Origin: Lasiodiplodia sp. COLG20
Lineage: Eukaryota > Ascomycota > Dothideomycetes > Botryosphaeriales > Botryosphaeriaceae
Direction: 5' to 3'
Length of the DNA stretch: 64,000 nt
Assembly: GCA_009801085.1 (NCBI GenBank)
Contig: VNWV01000001.1
Location: 248,001-312,000, forward strand
The notes under the pieces are model-generated. The model worked only from the letters and a program-made list of their open reading frames with translations, did no database searches and was not told the DNA's origin. Positions 45,059 to 53,276 of this stretch are shown here, one piece after another. Position 1 is the first letter of the stretch. Each line of letters starts with the position of its first letter. The translations under genes were made by a program, and so were the position numbers.

Positions 45059-45139
45059 GGGTAGATGAAGCTATCATCCGGACGCAAATGTCGAATTAAA
45101 AATTCTACATACACGTCCGGATGATAGCTTCATCTACCC
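45059..45139. mobile_element. Palindromic MITE, copy D
   Basis: An 81-bp element with left arm GGGTAGATGAAGCTATCATC then CGGACG, core AAATGTCGAATTAAAAATTC, and right arm CGTCCGGATGATAGCTTCAT then CTACCC. The arms are nearly perfect. It sits between the two convergent paralogues, directly abutting the truncated end of the 45.1-kb pseudogene. Confidence 0.85.
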
Positions 45140-45747
45140 ACATATGTTGATTTTTCTAAGGCAGAGCTGGAGCATAATTGGGAGCTTGGATTGAAATTCG
45201 AAAGGAAAATAGAATTTAAACTTGCGGCAGTGGCGGGAGCCGCTGTATTTGTTACACACCGCCATGATCCACTCCTCCCTGGACAGGAGACTACATCCTA
45301 AGAGAATTACAAAGATTGCGTTGGGGAAAAACTCTTCCGGCTCATTGTGCCCGGGGCACATGAACTGAACTCTGGATTTCGAGCCAGATCGGTTCGTGCG
45401 ATTTGGTTCAGAAAGTAGCAACGCTCGAACAATGTTGTCTCGCTGTCGAATTCCATGCTGGTATTCTTGCTGAATACGGTCTCTCCATTCGTCACGTCCC
45501 ATGTGTTCAGTGCTAGATTGAAGACCTGTAGAGTTAAAGTTGCGACTTTGGTGCACTCCCGGATCATGAAGCCCGGGTCGTCGAAGGCCGTGGCGAATCC
45601 GCGCACGCAGCATTTTGAAGTGGTTGGCTGTGCGGAGTCCCCCTTCAGCAGTGTAACGCGGCCGTGGGAAAGGATACCCCATGTGTGTACACGAAGCCCT
45701 CGTGACTTCCCTTCGGACCGGCCAAGTTCCGGCCCAGATGCCGATGG
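45140..45747 (-). pseudogene. Frameshifted, 3'-truncated inverted paralogue of the 43.8-kb gene
   Basis: On the minus strand this aligns with the main exon of the 43.8-kb gene along its length: HTWGILSHGRVTLL, FDDPGFMIRECTKV, NGETVFSKN and FERCYFLNQ are in one frame, while QFMCPGHNEPEEF and LLGCSLLSREEWIMAV are in the next frame. Spacing between the aligned blocks is identical in the two copies if one base is missing near 45,403-45,408, so the copy carries a 1-nt deletion. Its intron donor reads GCAAGT where the paralogue has GTAAGT, and similarity ends inside that intron at the MITE. The exon's upstream edge is an acceptor-like AATAG at 45,748. An assembly error at one base is the alternative for the frameshift but not for the truncation. 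Confidence 0.75.
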
Positions 45748-45793
45748 CTATTACTTTCTCCGACACTCTCCCCCGGTACGATAACAGCTGCTG

Positions 45794-45894
45794 AGGACGG
45801 TAGCGCTCCCTTGAGCCTCTATCATACGAGACGATAGCGCTCTCTTGGCCTCTATCATACAAGACGATAGCGCCCTTTTCGGCCTTTATCATAC
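45794..45894. repeat. 33-34 bp tandem repeat, three copies
   Basis: Three copies of the unit GACGATAGCGCTCTCTTGGC then CTCTATCATAC with few substitutions, in the promoter side of the 46.2-kb gene. It may be a binding-site array or simple satellite expansion. Confidence 0.8.
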
Positions 45895-46056
45895 TAGCCA
45901 TTGCGCTTGCTCAGAGCGTCTGAGTATACTCACTCGTGCCTGATCTTGCCAAAACAGTCTCTTTCACAAGATCGTCGCTTCCCTCGTTCTTTGGATAGCC
46001 TGATCAGGACTAGCCTCTTATCAGGGTCCATGTGCTCGTTCACACGGACCTCGACC

Positions 46057-46064
46057 TATATAAA
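46057..46064 (+). promoter_or_regulatory. TATA box of the 46.2-kb gene
   Basis: TATATAAA lies 147 bp upstream of ATG 46211, followed by a CA/CT-rich leader. Confidence 0.55.
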
Positions 46065-46210
46065 CCCGTCATCATCCAACACCACCACTGCTCCAACTCT
46101 AACCTGCATTCTTCCTGGAACCGACGCAACTATCTACAACTATCTGCATCTATCTGCCCAGTACGATAGCCAGCAAACCCATCTGAAACAGCAGCCAACC
46201 AGTCCGAGCC

Positions 46211-46804
46211 ATGGACTCCCCAGTTACCGGCCAGGGCCAACCCGGAAGCTCCTCTGAGAACAAGACGATGTCCATACTTGAGGCTTTGGAGACGATGCGC
46301 AATTCAGATGAGATCGTATGTCACATGCTTCTTAGTCCCACTCCAATATTACTAACGTTCTACCAGAAAATCAACCTACTCAGACTGAGCCACGCAGCCA
46401 TTCTCAAGCTCGTCAAGGAGAAGAAGCAGCTCAAAATGGATCTTGCTGAGGCTGTCATGGATCCTGAACAATTTGAGGAATATGTGGAAGACTGCACGAG
46501 GCTGGACATCAATCACGCCAGCTACCATGAAATCATCAACGGCATGGAAATGGAACGAGACAACGACAAGAGAGTCGTCAAGGACTTGAAGATGCAACTG
46601 AGCAGTGAGAAGAGCAAGCGCTCTGAAGAGGAGCGGAAGGAAGGGGGTGACAAGGCGAGGGAGGCTGTGGACAAGCTGAAGGAAACTGAGGACAAAGATG
46701 ATGGTGGACTGAAAGTGATCGAGAACAAGGTTGAGGAGATGACTGAGCTCATAAAGGGATCCGCGGCAGAGTGGGAGGTGAAGTTCAAGGAAGCCTTGGC
46801 ATAA
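46211..46804 (+). CDS. Coiled-coil protein, 180 aa
   Basis: Two exons, 46211-46315 and 46367-46804. The 51-nt intron (GTATGT, ACTAACG branch, CTACCAG) is a multiple of three and open, so retention would add 17 residues without shifting frame. The first exon (MDSPVTGQGQPGSSSENK) is polar; the second begins KINLLRLSHAAILKLVKEKK and is helical to the end, with heptads and acidic-basic alternation (EEERKEGGDKAREAVDKLKE). Length (180 aa) and the two-exon layout match the 55.1-kb gene, but the basic KRxRT tail is absent. No enzymatic motif is present. It is likely to oligomerise. Confidence 0.7.
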   Translation: MDSPVTGQGQPGSSSENKTMSILEALETMRNSDEIVCHMLLSPTPILLTFYQKINLLRLSHAAILKLVKEKKQLKMDLAEAVMDPEQFEEYVEDCTRLDINHASYHEIINGMEMERDNDKRVVKDLKMQLSSEKSKRSEEERKEGGDKAREAVDKLKETEDKDDGGLKVIENKVEEMTELIKGSAAEWEVKFKEALA

Positions 46805-47010
46805 AGATGAATGAGGGGGGGAGGCTCTTACCCTGGTAGGACAAGACCCCCAATATGGCGATATCGCCTCATGGGTCTTCTCAGGGAAATTTGGTTTCAG
46901 CGACAAAATTGGCATTCCGGATTTCAATTGGTTCTAAAAAGTACTTCCTTTCGATAGCCTCTTAACTAAACTTGACTGGTTGCTCTCTTTCAAGCCGGTA
47001 GTACGGTTCT

Positions 47011-47370
47011 CTAAGTCATTGAGGAGTAAAAGCTGCCAATCAAGTCACGAGCAAAGAATCTGCCGCTGCTCTGCAAGTCGTTGACTTCGTAGGCGAACTG
47101 ATTCAGGGGGTTCTGAGCGTGGCCCCGTCTAAGTAGACTCACTGAGCACTCGCCGTCGTTAATAGTGATGGGCGATCCAGCTCGTTGGTTATCAGCAGCA
47201 GTGATGCGGGGTATAGGGTGAGAGTAATGGTTCGTGTGGGCATTGTGAGAACGTATCGTAAAGGCCTGGTCAGAAAGGTGATTTTTGCTTGTGATGAAAG
47301 TGCCGTGGGTAAAGTGGAGAAAGAGGTGAAGTGCTCTTAGCCTAAGTATCCGTCTTTCTATAGTGAATAA
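47011..47370 (-). other. Possible coding remnant, unassigned
   Basis: A minus-strand frame is open for about 120 codons with no internal stop and ends at TAG 47011-47013. The second half reads protein-like (SPITINDGECSVSLLRRGH, then NQFAYEVNDLQSSGRFFARD), but the frame contains no suitable ATG. It could be the last exon of a gene whose first exon was lost to the purine tract, or a relic. A second frame (MPTRTITLTLY) overlaps it. Confidence 0.3.
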
Positions 47371-47654
47371 TTGCTTGCATCGGAATCATAACTGTTAGAG
47401 AGCCGGAAATGTGGGCTAAACAATCTCAAAATGGGACTATAAAAGAAGGGGTTAAGAAGAAAAGCGAAAAAGAGAGAGAGAAAGAGAAAGAAGAGAGAGG
47501 GAGAGGAGAAAAGAAAGAACGAGAGAGAGTTTAAGGGGGGTAAGGAAGAAAGAGAGAGAGGGGAAGAAAGAAGGAAAGAAAAAGAGAGAGAATGTATGTG
47601 GGTGTGTCGAGTAACGAAGCCTCTTGTCCACTCGGTCTCAGCGCAAGTGTCCAA

Positions 47655-47850
47655 GGTAGTACACTCTGAGGGCCTCGGTTTTCGGTATGTATAATCTGAG
47701 GGTCTCGTTTTTCAGCGGTGTGATTTGAGGGGTTTGGTTTTTGATCTATTTACTCTAAGGGCCTCATTTTTCAACGGTGTCATCCAAGAGCCTCGGTTTT
47801 CAATCCATTAGTGGAATCTAAGAGCCTCAGTTTTCATAACTGTAGTTTGG
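47655..47850. repeat. Degenerate tandem repeat, unit about 35-45 bp
   Basis: Five to six copies of CTGAGGGCCTCGGTTTTC followed by a variable spacer (CGGTGTCAT and similar). Each copy has several substitutions. Confidence 0.7.
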
Positions 47851-47939
47851 GTATCCACATAGCTGAGATGATGGAAAAACGGGCATGCATCGGGTACCTA
47901 TAAAAAACGGGCACTCAGGGGAAACGGGTGCTCATATAG

Positions 47940-48385
47940 CTCAAAGTGAAAAGCTCAGAGAACTCAGAATGAAAGACTCAGATAGCTCGGAATGAAAAAC
48001 TCGGATAGCTCGAAATAAAAATCTTAGTTAGAATAAAAGGCTCAGATACCTCAGAAAGAAAAGTACAGGTACCTTAAAATCAAAAGCTTAGACACTTTAG
48101 AAAGAAAAGTTCAAGTGAGTCAGAAAGGAAAGCGAGTACTTAAAAAAAACCTCAGATACTTCAGAAAGAAAAGCTTAGGTACCCCAGAAAGAAAAGCGGG
48201 TGCTTGGAGAGAAAAACTTCGGTACTTCAGAAAGAAAGTCGGTGCTCAGAAAGAAAACCGGGCGCTCAGAAAGAAAACCAGGTGCTTAGAAAGAAAAGCG
48301 GGTGTTTAGAAAGAATGGCGGGTGCTCAAAAAGAAAAGTGGACGTTGAGAAAGGAAGCGGGTACTTAGAAAGGAAAACGACGTCC
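47940..48385. repeat. Purine-rich minisatellite with two unit sizes
   Basis: The first half consists of about 24-28 bp units like GCTCAGATACCTCAGAAAGA; the second half shifts to a regular 20-bp unit CTTAGAAAGAAAAGCGGGTG present about nine times with few changes. The younger, more uniform array lies at the distal side, which suggests recent expansion of the 20-mer. Confidence 0.8.
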
Positions 48386-48950
48386 TCTGATTGAAACTGG
48401 CGCTCTCACATTTCACGAAAGAAAAGCAATGTCCTCATATTGAGAACTGAAACTGAGCCTTTCACATCTCAGCTATGCGGATACCCCAACTACCATATCG
48501 CCCCATCCATCATTCAGAGGCAAGCAGATTACCATCATAGAAAAACGACCGGCTTTGGAGAAATACGGCGACCATGTTTTAGAGGTGAGCACCTGCTACC
48601 ACCGCGACCCTTGGGTGTGCTCACCCGACTCGACCTGCCGGGTCATCTTTTCACCGGATTTGCATCGCCTGGGGCTGCCTTCGGCTGCCGCGATCGTTGC
48701 TCCTCACAGAACCTCTTGTCAGCAATCCGACAGTTTCCTCTGCCAAACCCCAGACCGCGACACAGACCACGTATCACAGGAACACGGCCATCGTCCAAAG
48801 GCAAGCAGACCACACACCACAGAGAGACGGCCATCGCGCAGACGCAGGGCACCGTCCAACCCACCCAATGCGGCAGGCATAGGTAAGGCGGCGACTCACC
48901 GATGCTCCACCGCTTACATGGCACCGCCGGCGCGGCACTATCACTGCTCC

Positions 48951-49115
48951 GCTCACCATACTGTCCAGTTTCATCCGTCACCTCGACCTCACACACCCTC
49001 ACTCCACCTTCGTCAACTTTCGAGCTACCGTCTCCGCTGCGCGGCTCACCGTACAGCCCAGTCTCATCCGACACCATCGACGTCGCACTTCCCTTACACC
49101 TTCGTCGACTTTCGC
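48951..49115. repeat. 93-bp tandem duplication upstream of the 49.3-kb gene
   Basis: The segment beginning GCTCACCATACTGTCCAGT repeats 93 bp later as GCTCACCGTACAGCCCAGT, continuing through CACCTTCGTC(A/G)ACTTTCG. A second, looser duplication links about 48,504 (AGAGGCAAGCAGATTACCA) and 48,785 (AAAGGCAAGCAGACCACAC). Confidence 0.7.
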
Positions 49116-49337
49116 GTCACCGCACCCGCCGCTTCTTGTGCAAGTGCATAGGCTGACTCCAAGAGATTCCTTCCATTCCTTTCGCTCTCAGCTGACGCCG
49201 CAACATCAAACGACGAGTATCTTCGAACTCCCATATTGACAACCAGCACCATCAGGCAATCACCAGCCCAGCAACATCAATGTCTTGCCCACCAATCTGA
49301 TGCGCCTCAGCACCCGTCAAAGACAGACAACGTAGCA

Positions 49338-50768
49338 ATGTCGAGCACACCGGAAGGGCTTTCAGCCCGGAAGCCTCCCGCAAGGGTCTCCGCATCTCCA
49401 CCGAACCCTTCGAATGAAGGATCCCCCAGCTCTGATCATCCACCCCAAGGAGGGAAGTCCATCGATAGTCTCACCAAGTTGAAACATAACGTCAAGCTGC
49501 TGCAAAGGCTCCCATCTCCGGACATTGTCCACTGGGTCACCTTTCCACCCATCGAGAAGGGTACGACAGAACGACAAGGTTTCCACATGGCCTATCAGCT
49601 TGAGCCGGATGGAAGTAGGACAAGGGTTTATGCTGTGTTGGTTCCGGGAAATCACGCTGATGAAGTAGGCTACTTCAAAGTCGATCTGACAAGTGAAGGC
49701 GTCGTTACGACCGGCAAGGTTGACAACTTGCATTCCCTGCAGCTACCATGGCCGTTTTCCAAGAAGCAGGACCCCTCCAAGTCGAGCCCATTGCGCATCC
49801 AAGCTCTCAGAGAGTTCTGCGATTGTATCATCAAGCAGTTGGCGGTCAATTGCAATGTCGCGGGAATTCCCCATTACTCTGAAAAGTCGAAGCGCGCACA
49901 TGAGGACGAGATACGCATGATCGTAGACGATATCTCAGACGACGAAGCCAGAGAGGGTAACGAGAAGTGGCGAGACTTCTTCAGAGAGTCTCTGGAGGAG
50001 AACACCCTTCAAGAGGCCGGTGCCGCCAGTACTGGACACGAACTGAAATCAAACCAGGAATCCAATGCAGAAGACAAGGAGCCATCTATCTGGGACTCGT
50101 ACCGCATTCCAACTGCATACCAGTCCATGGAGTTAGCGGACATAGGCAAAGAGATGAGAAGGGTGATGATTCTCACATCCTTCATTGAGTGGGAGTGGAA
50201 GATTGAAGATTCCGCAAAAATACGCTGGCCACTACAACCCCCAGAACAGCGCGATCAACTCTGCGACCGCTTCATAGCCTACGCTGTCCAGAATCCAGAA
50301 ACAAGCTTAGACATGACCGGTTTCAGATGGCTTGAAGAGACACGCACCCACTTGCACTCAATCGGCATCACCATGGACATCGAAGCTGTTCTCAAAGAGA
50401 AGCTCCACGCAAATCAAGAGAAAGAAGACGTCGATCTCGAGAGCTTAACGATTGTTGACAAAGACCTACTCTACTCTTGGATCGTGGACTTCCACCCGCA
50501 CTACGTACCCAATGCCAGCTATGAACAGCAGGCGGAAACTTTCATGGATCGACTTGACCAGGAATCCGCTGGCGGTCCAAATGACGAGGCAGAGCGCGAA
50601 CAGATACTCGCGCGGTTGATTGACAAGTTCAAGAATTCGGGAGACCTCCGAGCATTCGAGCGGGCGGCGCGTGAATTGGCATCGGCAAGCGAGAAGCTTG
50701 CATACAAGAAGGTCGCACGGGAGTTCAGGAAGCAAATCTCTCGACCTGAAGGCAAAAAACCCTCTTAA
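49338..50768 (+). CDS. Unnamed two-part helical protein, paralogue of the 59.9-kb gene
   Basis: A single exon of 476 aa from ATG 49338 (MSSTPEGLSAR). The first 60 residues are disordered. Residues about 70-200 form a mixed region (LLQRLPSPDIVHWVTFPPIE, YAVLVPGNHADEVGYFKVDL) that could be a small globular domain. After a charged linker, residues about 280-476 (YQSMELADIGKEMRRVMI, FRWLEETRTHLHSIGI, LTIVDKDLLYSWIVDFHP) match the 59.9-kb protein in order and spacing (YRSMSYEDMSKEVRRVMF, FRWLEEVSAKLRSIGI, LPIVDQALLDFWEPRFSP). No known domain name can be attached. Both copies are on the plus strand 9 kb apart. Confidence 0.75.
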   Translation: MSSTPEGLSARKPPARVSASPPNPSNEGSPSSDHPPQGGKSIDSLTKLKHNVKLLQRLPSPDIVHWVTFPPIEKGTTERQGFHMAYQLEPDGSRTRVYAVLVPGNHADEVGYFKVDLTSEGVVTTGKVDNLHSLQLPWPFSKKQDPSKSSPLRIQALREFCDCIIKQLAVNCNVAGIPHYSEKSKRAHEDEIRMIVDDISDDEAREGNEKWRDFFRESLEENTLQEAGAASTGHELKSNQESNAEDKEPSIWDSYRIPTAYQSMELADIGKEMRRVMILTSFIEWEWKIEDSAKIRWPLQPPEQRDQLCDRFIAYAVQNPETSLDMTGFRWLEETRTHLHSIGITMDIEAVLKEKLHANQEKEDVDLESLTIVDKDLLYSWIVDFHPHYVPNASYEQQAETFMDRLDQESAGGPNDEAEREQILARLIDKFKNSGDLRAFERAARELASASEKLAYKKVAREFRKQISRPEGKKPS

Positions 50769-51450
50769 GATCGAGCGGCAGGCATAGACTCTCTGGTATT
50801 CACAATTTTGTTCATATGACCAGCGAGGAACGGACGGGAAAGACATCTCAGATGGCGTCATCAGACGATTGGTGGTTTCTTAGCCTCAGCTGGCCAGTTT
50901 TTAGCTGTCTTGCTTACCTGCAGCGACTTTTTTAGCGAGAATACGGACGGCTAAACAAAAGTGCTTTCTTAGGTAACTTCCTCAGTGATAACAATCCATT
51001 CTTCTCCTCTTTGACTTATTTAAGCTCCACCAGTAGCACTCTTTGCCGTGTTCTTCCTCCTCCAGCGTCCTTCATTACCTCGACCGACCATACTAGTGAT
51101 CTACTCAAACGCCCAATCCTTCATCACTGTCAATTCGCCTGAAATGTCTATTCTACAGGGTCTTCACATTTAGAATGGCTAAGAAGAGCGGTGAATGAAA
51201 CTTTGTACAATGATTTCTGTTTCAGTGCTGAATGTCTGTAAGAATCCTTTGCATGTAGGGTGGCGGGTTGTGCGCGTTTGCTGCAGACCCGCCGTTTCAC
51301 CAGATATGACCAGTATTAGCCCAATGAATGTCCCACCCCTCCCTTCCATTCAGAAACCCGTCAAGGAATAACCAATGCAGCTTTGATGCTCAATCACTCT
51401 GAGCTGTGGAATTTTAGTGGTATTCCTGCCCTGTCCGAGTATTCCGGCTC
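50769..51450. other. Convergent 3' region, nothing recognised
   Basis: Between the convergent 49.3-kb gene and the 51.5-kb pseudogene. Only short frames occur, and no repeat was seen. Confidence 0.5.
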
Positions 51451-52238
51451 TTATCCTTCTTCCTGAAAGAAGCTTTTGTGGCGGGGGAGCGGGATATGGT
51501 GTTGGACGGGGAGAGCACCTGGTCGCATGACCAGATATCTGATGCTTCGCAAACATCCATCGTAGTGGGTACGCAGCTCCAGGAAATCTGCCTCGTCGGC
51601 CATGCGAGGAAGAACTTCATGAGCATGACGAAGATGCTTGCGCAACTGCTCCATGATCTCTCCCGTGTCGAAATCCTCTCTGATTGACTGGTGTGCTTGG
51701 CAAATGAATTCTGGAAGGCCCCAAGAAATCGCTCTGCATGCCTCCACGGCATCGGTTGTCATTTTCTCCAAGCCTTGTACCTTCTTGTCTATGAGGATGG
51801 ATTGGTACGCTTGTGACTCACGAACCCTCGTGATCTCCTTGAGGATATCTCTCTTGGTGGCCTTGATGCTGCGGAGCTGTGGTATTGTTCTCCTGAGCTC
51901 CGCTCGAGGTAGCCCATGTCGTTCATGATCTCGCGATGGCTATCGCCCAGGTCGAAATGGTAGTTTAGATCGCCTAGGGTGTCATTGGCGCTGTTCATTG
52001 TGGCTTTCCAGTCATTGATCTCGTCCTCAAGCTCGTTGTAATCCTGAACCATTTTCTTCAAGACCTCGATCGTACCATCATCCGTAGTCGTTTGAATCCC
52101 TCCGACGGCGATCTCGAACAGAAGTTGGCGCTCCAAGTTGATGATATAGGTATGAAGCATCCTAAGCGTTGTCGTAACCGGATCGACTCCATGGGGCACA
52201 CTTATGGCGGTCTGTGCCATCCCTCCACTTCCGCTCAT
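51451..52238 (-). pseudogene. Frameshifted helical protein gene, family unknown
   Basis: The frame from ATG 52238 encodes MSGSGGMAQTAISVPHGVD, then a helical stretch (IVP-free, acidic: DYNELEDEINDWKATMNS) as far as MNDMGYLER. From there the protein-like sequence jumps one frame: AELRRTIPQLRSIKATKRD, SILIDKKVQGLEKMTTDAVE and EIMEQLRKHLRHAHEV continue to a stop at 51451. The change lies at about 51,896-51,907 and equals one missing base; no splice donor exists to bridge it. Together it would be about 260 aa of mostly alpha-helix. A second, short fragment of the same gene lies at 52,991-53,078. Either a recent pseudogene or a single-base assembly error. Confidence 0.6.
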
Positions 52239-52355
52239 CGCGCTCAGTCCAAGGTTCGTGCGGTTGATGCTAATCGTCCAGGCGGAATCGTTGAAGGCTG
52301 GTAGTGGATGACAGAAAGAGGATGATAGAGAGACGGAGGAGTATGCCCGGATAGA

Positions 52356-52530
52356 AGCCTTTTAGCGTGTCGAATGATGGGTGAATTGCCACGAAAGCAC
52401 GTGACAGCCTATTTGAGTAGGTGTCGAGTTCGCTGTTGAACAAAGCCGCGTGGAATCGGCATTCACATGCACGTTGATCCATCGCACCTGCCAAAATATA
52501 TATGCTGATGTTCGAAATAGGCTTAGCATA
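52356..52530. promoter_or_regulatory. Duplicated divergent-promoter segment, copy 1
   Basis: Two blocks (52,356-52,408 and 52,460-52,530) match 54,778-54,832 and 54,879-54,947 in order and orientation: CCTTTTAGCGTGTCGAATGA versus CCTTTTACGTGTCAAAAGA, and CGCACCTGCCAAAAT in both. It contains an E-box CACGTG that is CATGTG in copy 2. Each copy lies between a minus-strand gene and a plus-strand coiled-coil-type gene, about 145 bp upstream of the plus-strand ATG. A TATA-like TTATAAAT follows at 52,551. Confidence 0.65.
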
Positions 52531-52677
52531 ATAAGTACAGGCCTCTGCGCTTATAAATTATCACTTGGTCAACACGCTGCCTTCCTCTCAAATTATTCCC
52601 AATTTTATACTATCAGATCGGTATAGCAGCATATCCTGCCCTCTGCAAAAGCACGGCCACCTCAACCTTTTGCAGTC

Positions 52678-52920
52678 ATGAGCAGGCCACCTCTTGCTTC
52701 AGATTCACGTCACATCGAGATGCAAATCGCTCCAGACAATCGAACTTCATCGAGCTCTCTTGATGGAGTGACTGCGAACAACATGCCCATGCAACATCAT
52801 CAAAGATGTTGTCAAGGCAGAGCTAATGCTGAAGGACCAGCAAAACGTGGAGAAAATGACTCATCTACGGAAGCTCTTTTCTTTCCTCACATGAGAGCTG
52901 TACAGACAAAGCTGAGATGA
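52678..52920 (+). pseudogene. Decayed short gene downstream of duplicated promoter
   Basis: ATG 52678 opens MSRPPLASDSRHIEMQIAPD and runs 80 codons, but the protein-like part after about residue 40 lies in another frame (NIIKDVVKAELMLKDQQNVE then KMTHLRKLF), indicating an indel near 52,790-52,800. After it comes a stretch resembling the first intron of the 55.1-kb gene (CTTTCCTCACATGA versus CTTCCTCACGTATGA), but without a GT donor. Position relative to the duplicated promoter suggests it is a degenerate paralogue of the 55.1-kb coiled-coil gene. Confidence 0.45.
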
Positions 52921-52990
52921 TCTGGAGATCTCAACACGCTCCCAATGGGATGAGGCGTTCATCATATAGAAGAAATATACACGAAGGACA

Positions 52991-53078
52991 GCTCTAAAAA
53001 TTCTGCCTCATCGGCCATATAAGAGTGAGTTGATATGATGGACATGACGAAGGTGCTCGCGCACCTGCTCCAGGATTG
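52991..53078 (-). pseudogene. Fragment of the 51.5-kb gene
   Basis: About 88 bp matches the 3' half of the 51.5-kb pseudogene (near 51,580-51,660): ATGACGAAGGTGCTCGCGCA versus ATGACGAAGATGCTTGCGCA, and TTCTGCCTCATCGGCCAT versus ATCTGCCTCGTCGGCCAT. The fragment has no start and carries several changes. Confidence 0.65.
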
Positions 53079-53276
53079 ATGGACTTGGAATTGCATATAC
53101 TGGTATGCGTCATGTTAAGCTTCATTTGACTTAACTACTCTAAGTGTAGAAGTGCCCATTGTTGGAACGCTTTTTAAGCCTTGGCTTTGTCGGTGCCTAA
53201 TGCTAGAAGTATTACTAAGGATGTGGAGAGGAGAAGATAGTATATTGTTACAAGCGTGGTATACGGTGAAGTCTAG

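Larger units (their letters stand above)
46805..49337. other. Repeat-rich intergenic region
   Basis: Holds a possible minus-strand exon (47.0-47.4 kb), a purine-rich tract at about 47,440-47,600 (GAGAGAAAGAG type), two minisatellite zones and duplicated segments just upstream of the 49.3-kb gene. Forward frames at 48.4-49.2 kb lack ATG starts and are driven by the duplicated sequence. Confidence 0.5.

Noticed and set aside
43781..45747. Idea that the 43.8-kb family is a RING or other named zinc finger
   Set aside because: The Cys spacing (CPFC, later single Cys residues) lacks the full ligand set of RING, C2H2 or GAGA-type fingers.
47940..48385. CRISPR-like array because of regular 20-bp units
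   Set aside because: Units are directly contiguous with no unique spacers, and the context is a fungal nuclear genome; it is a minisatellite.
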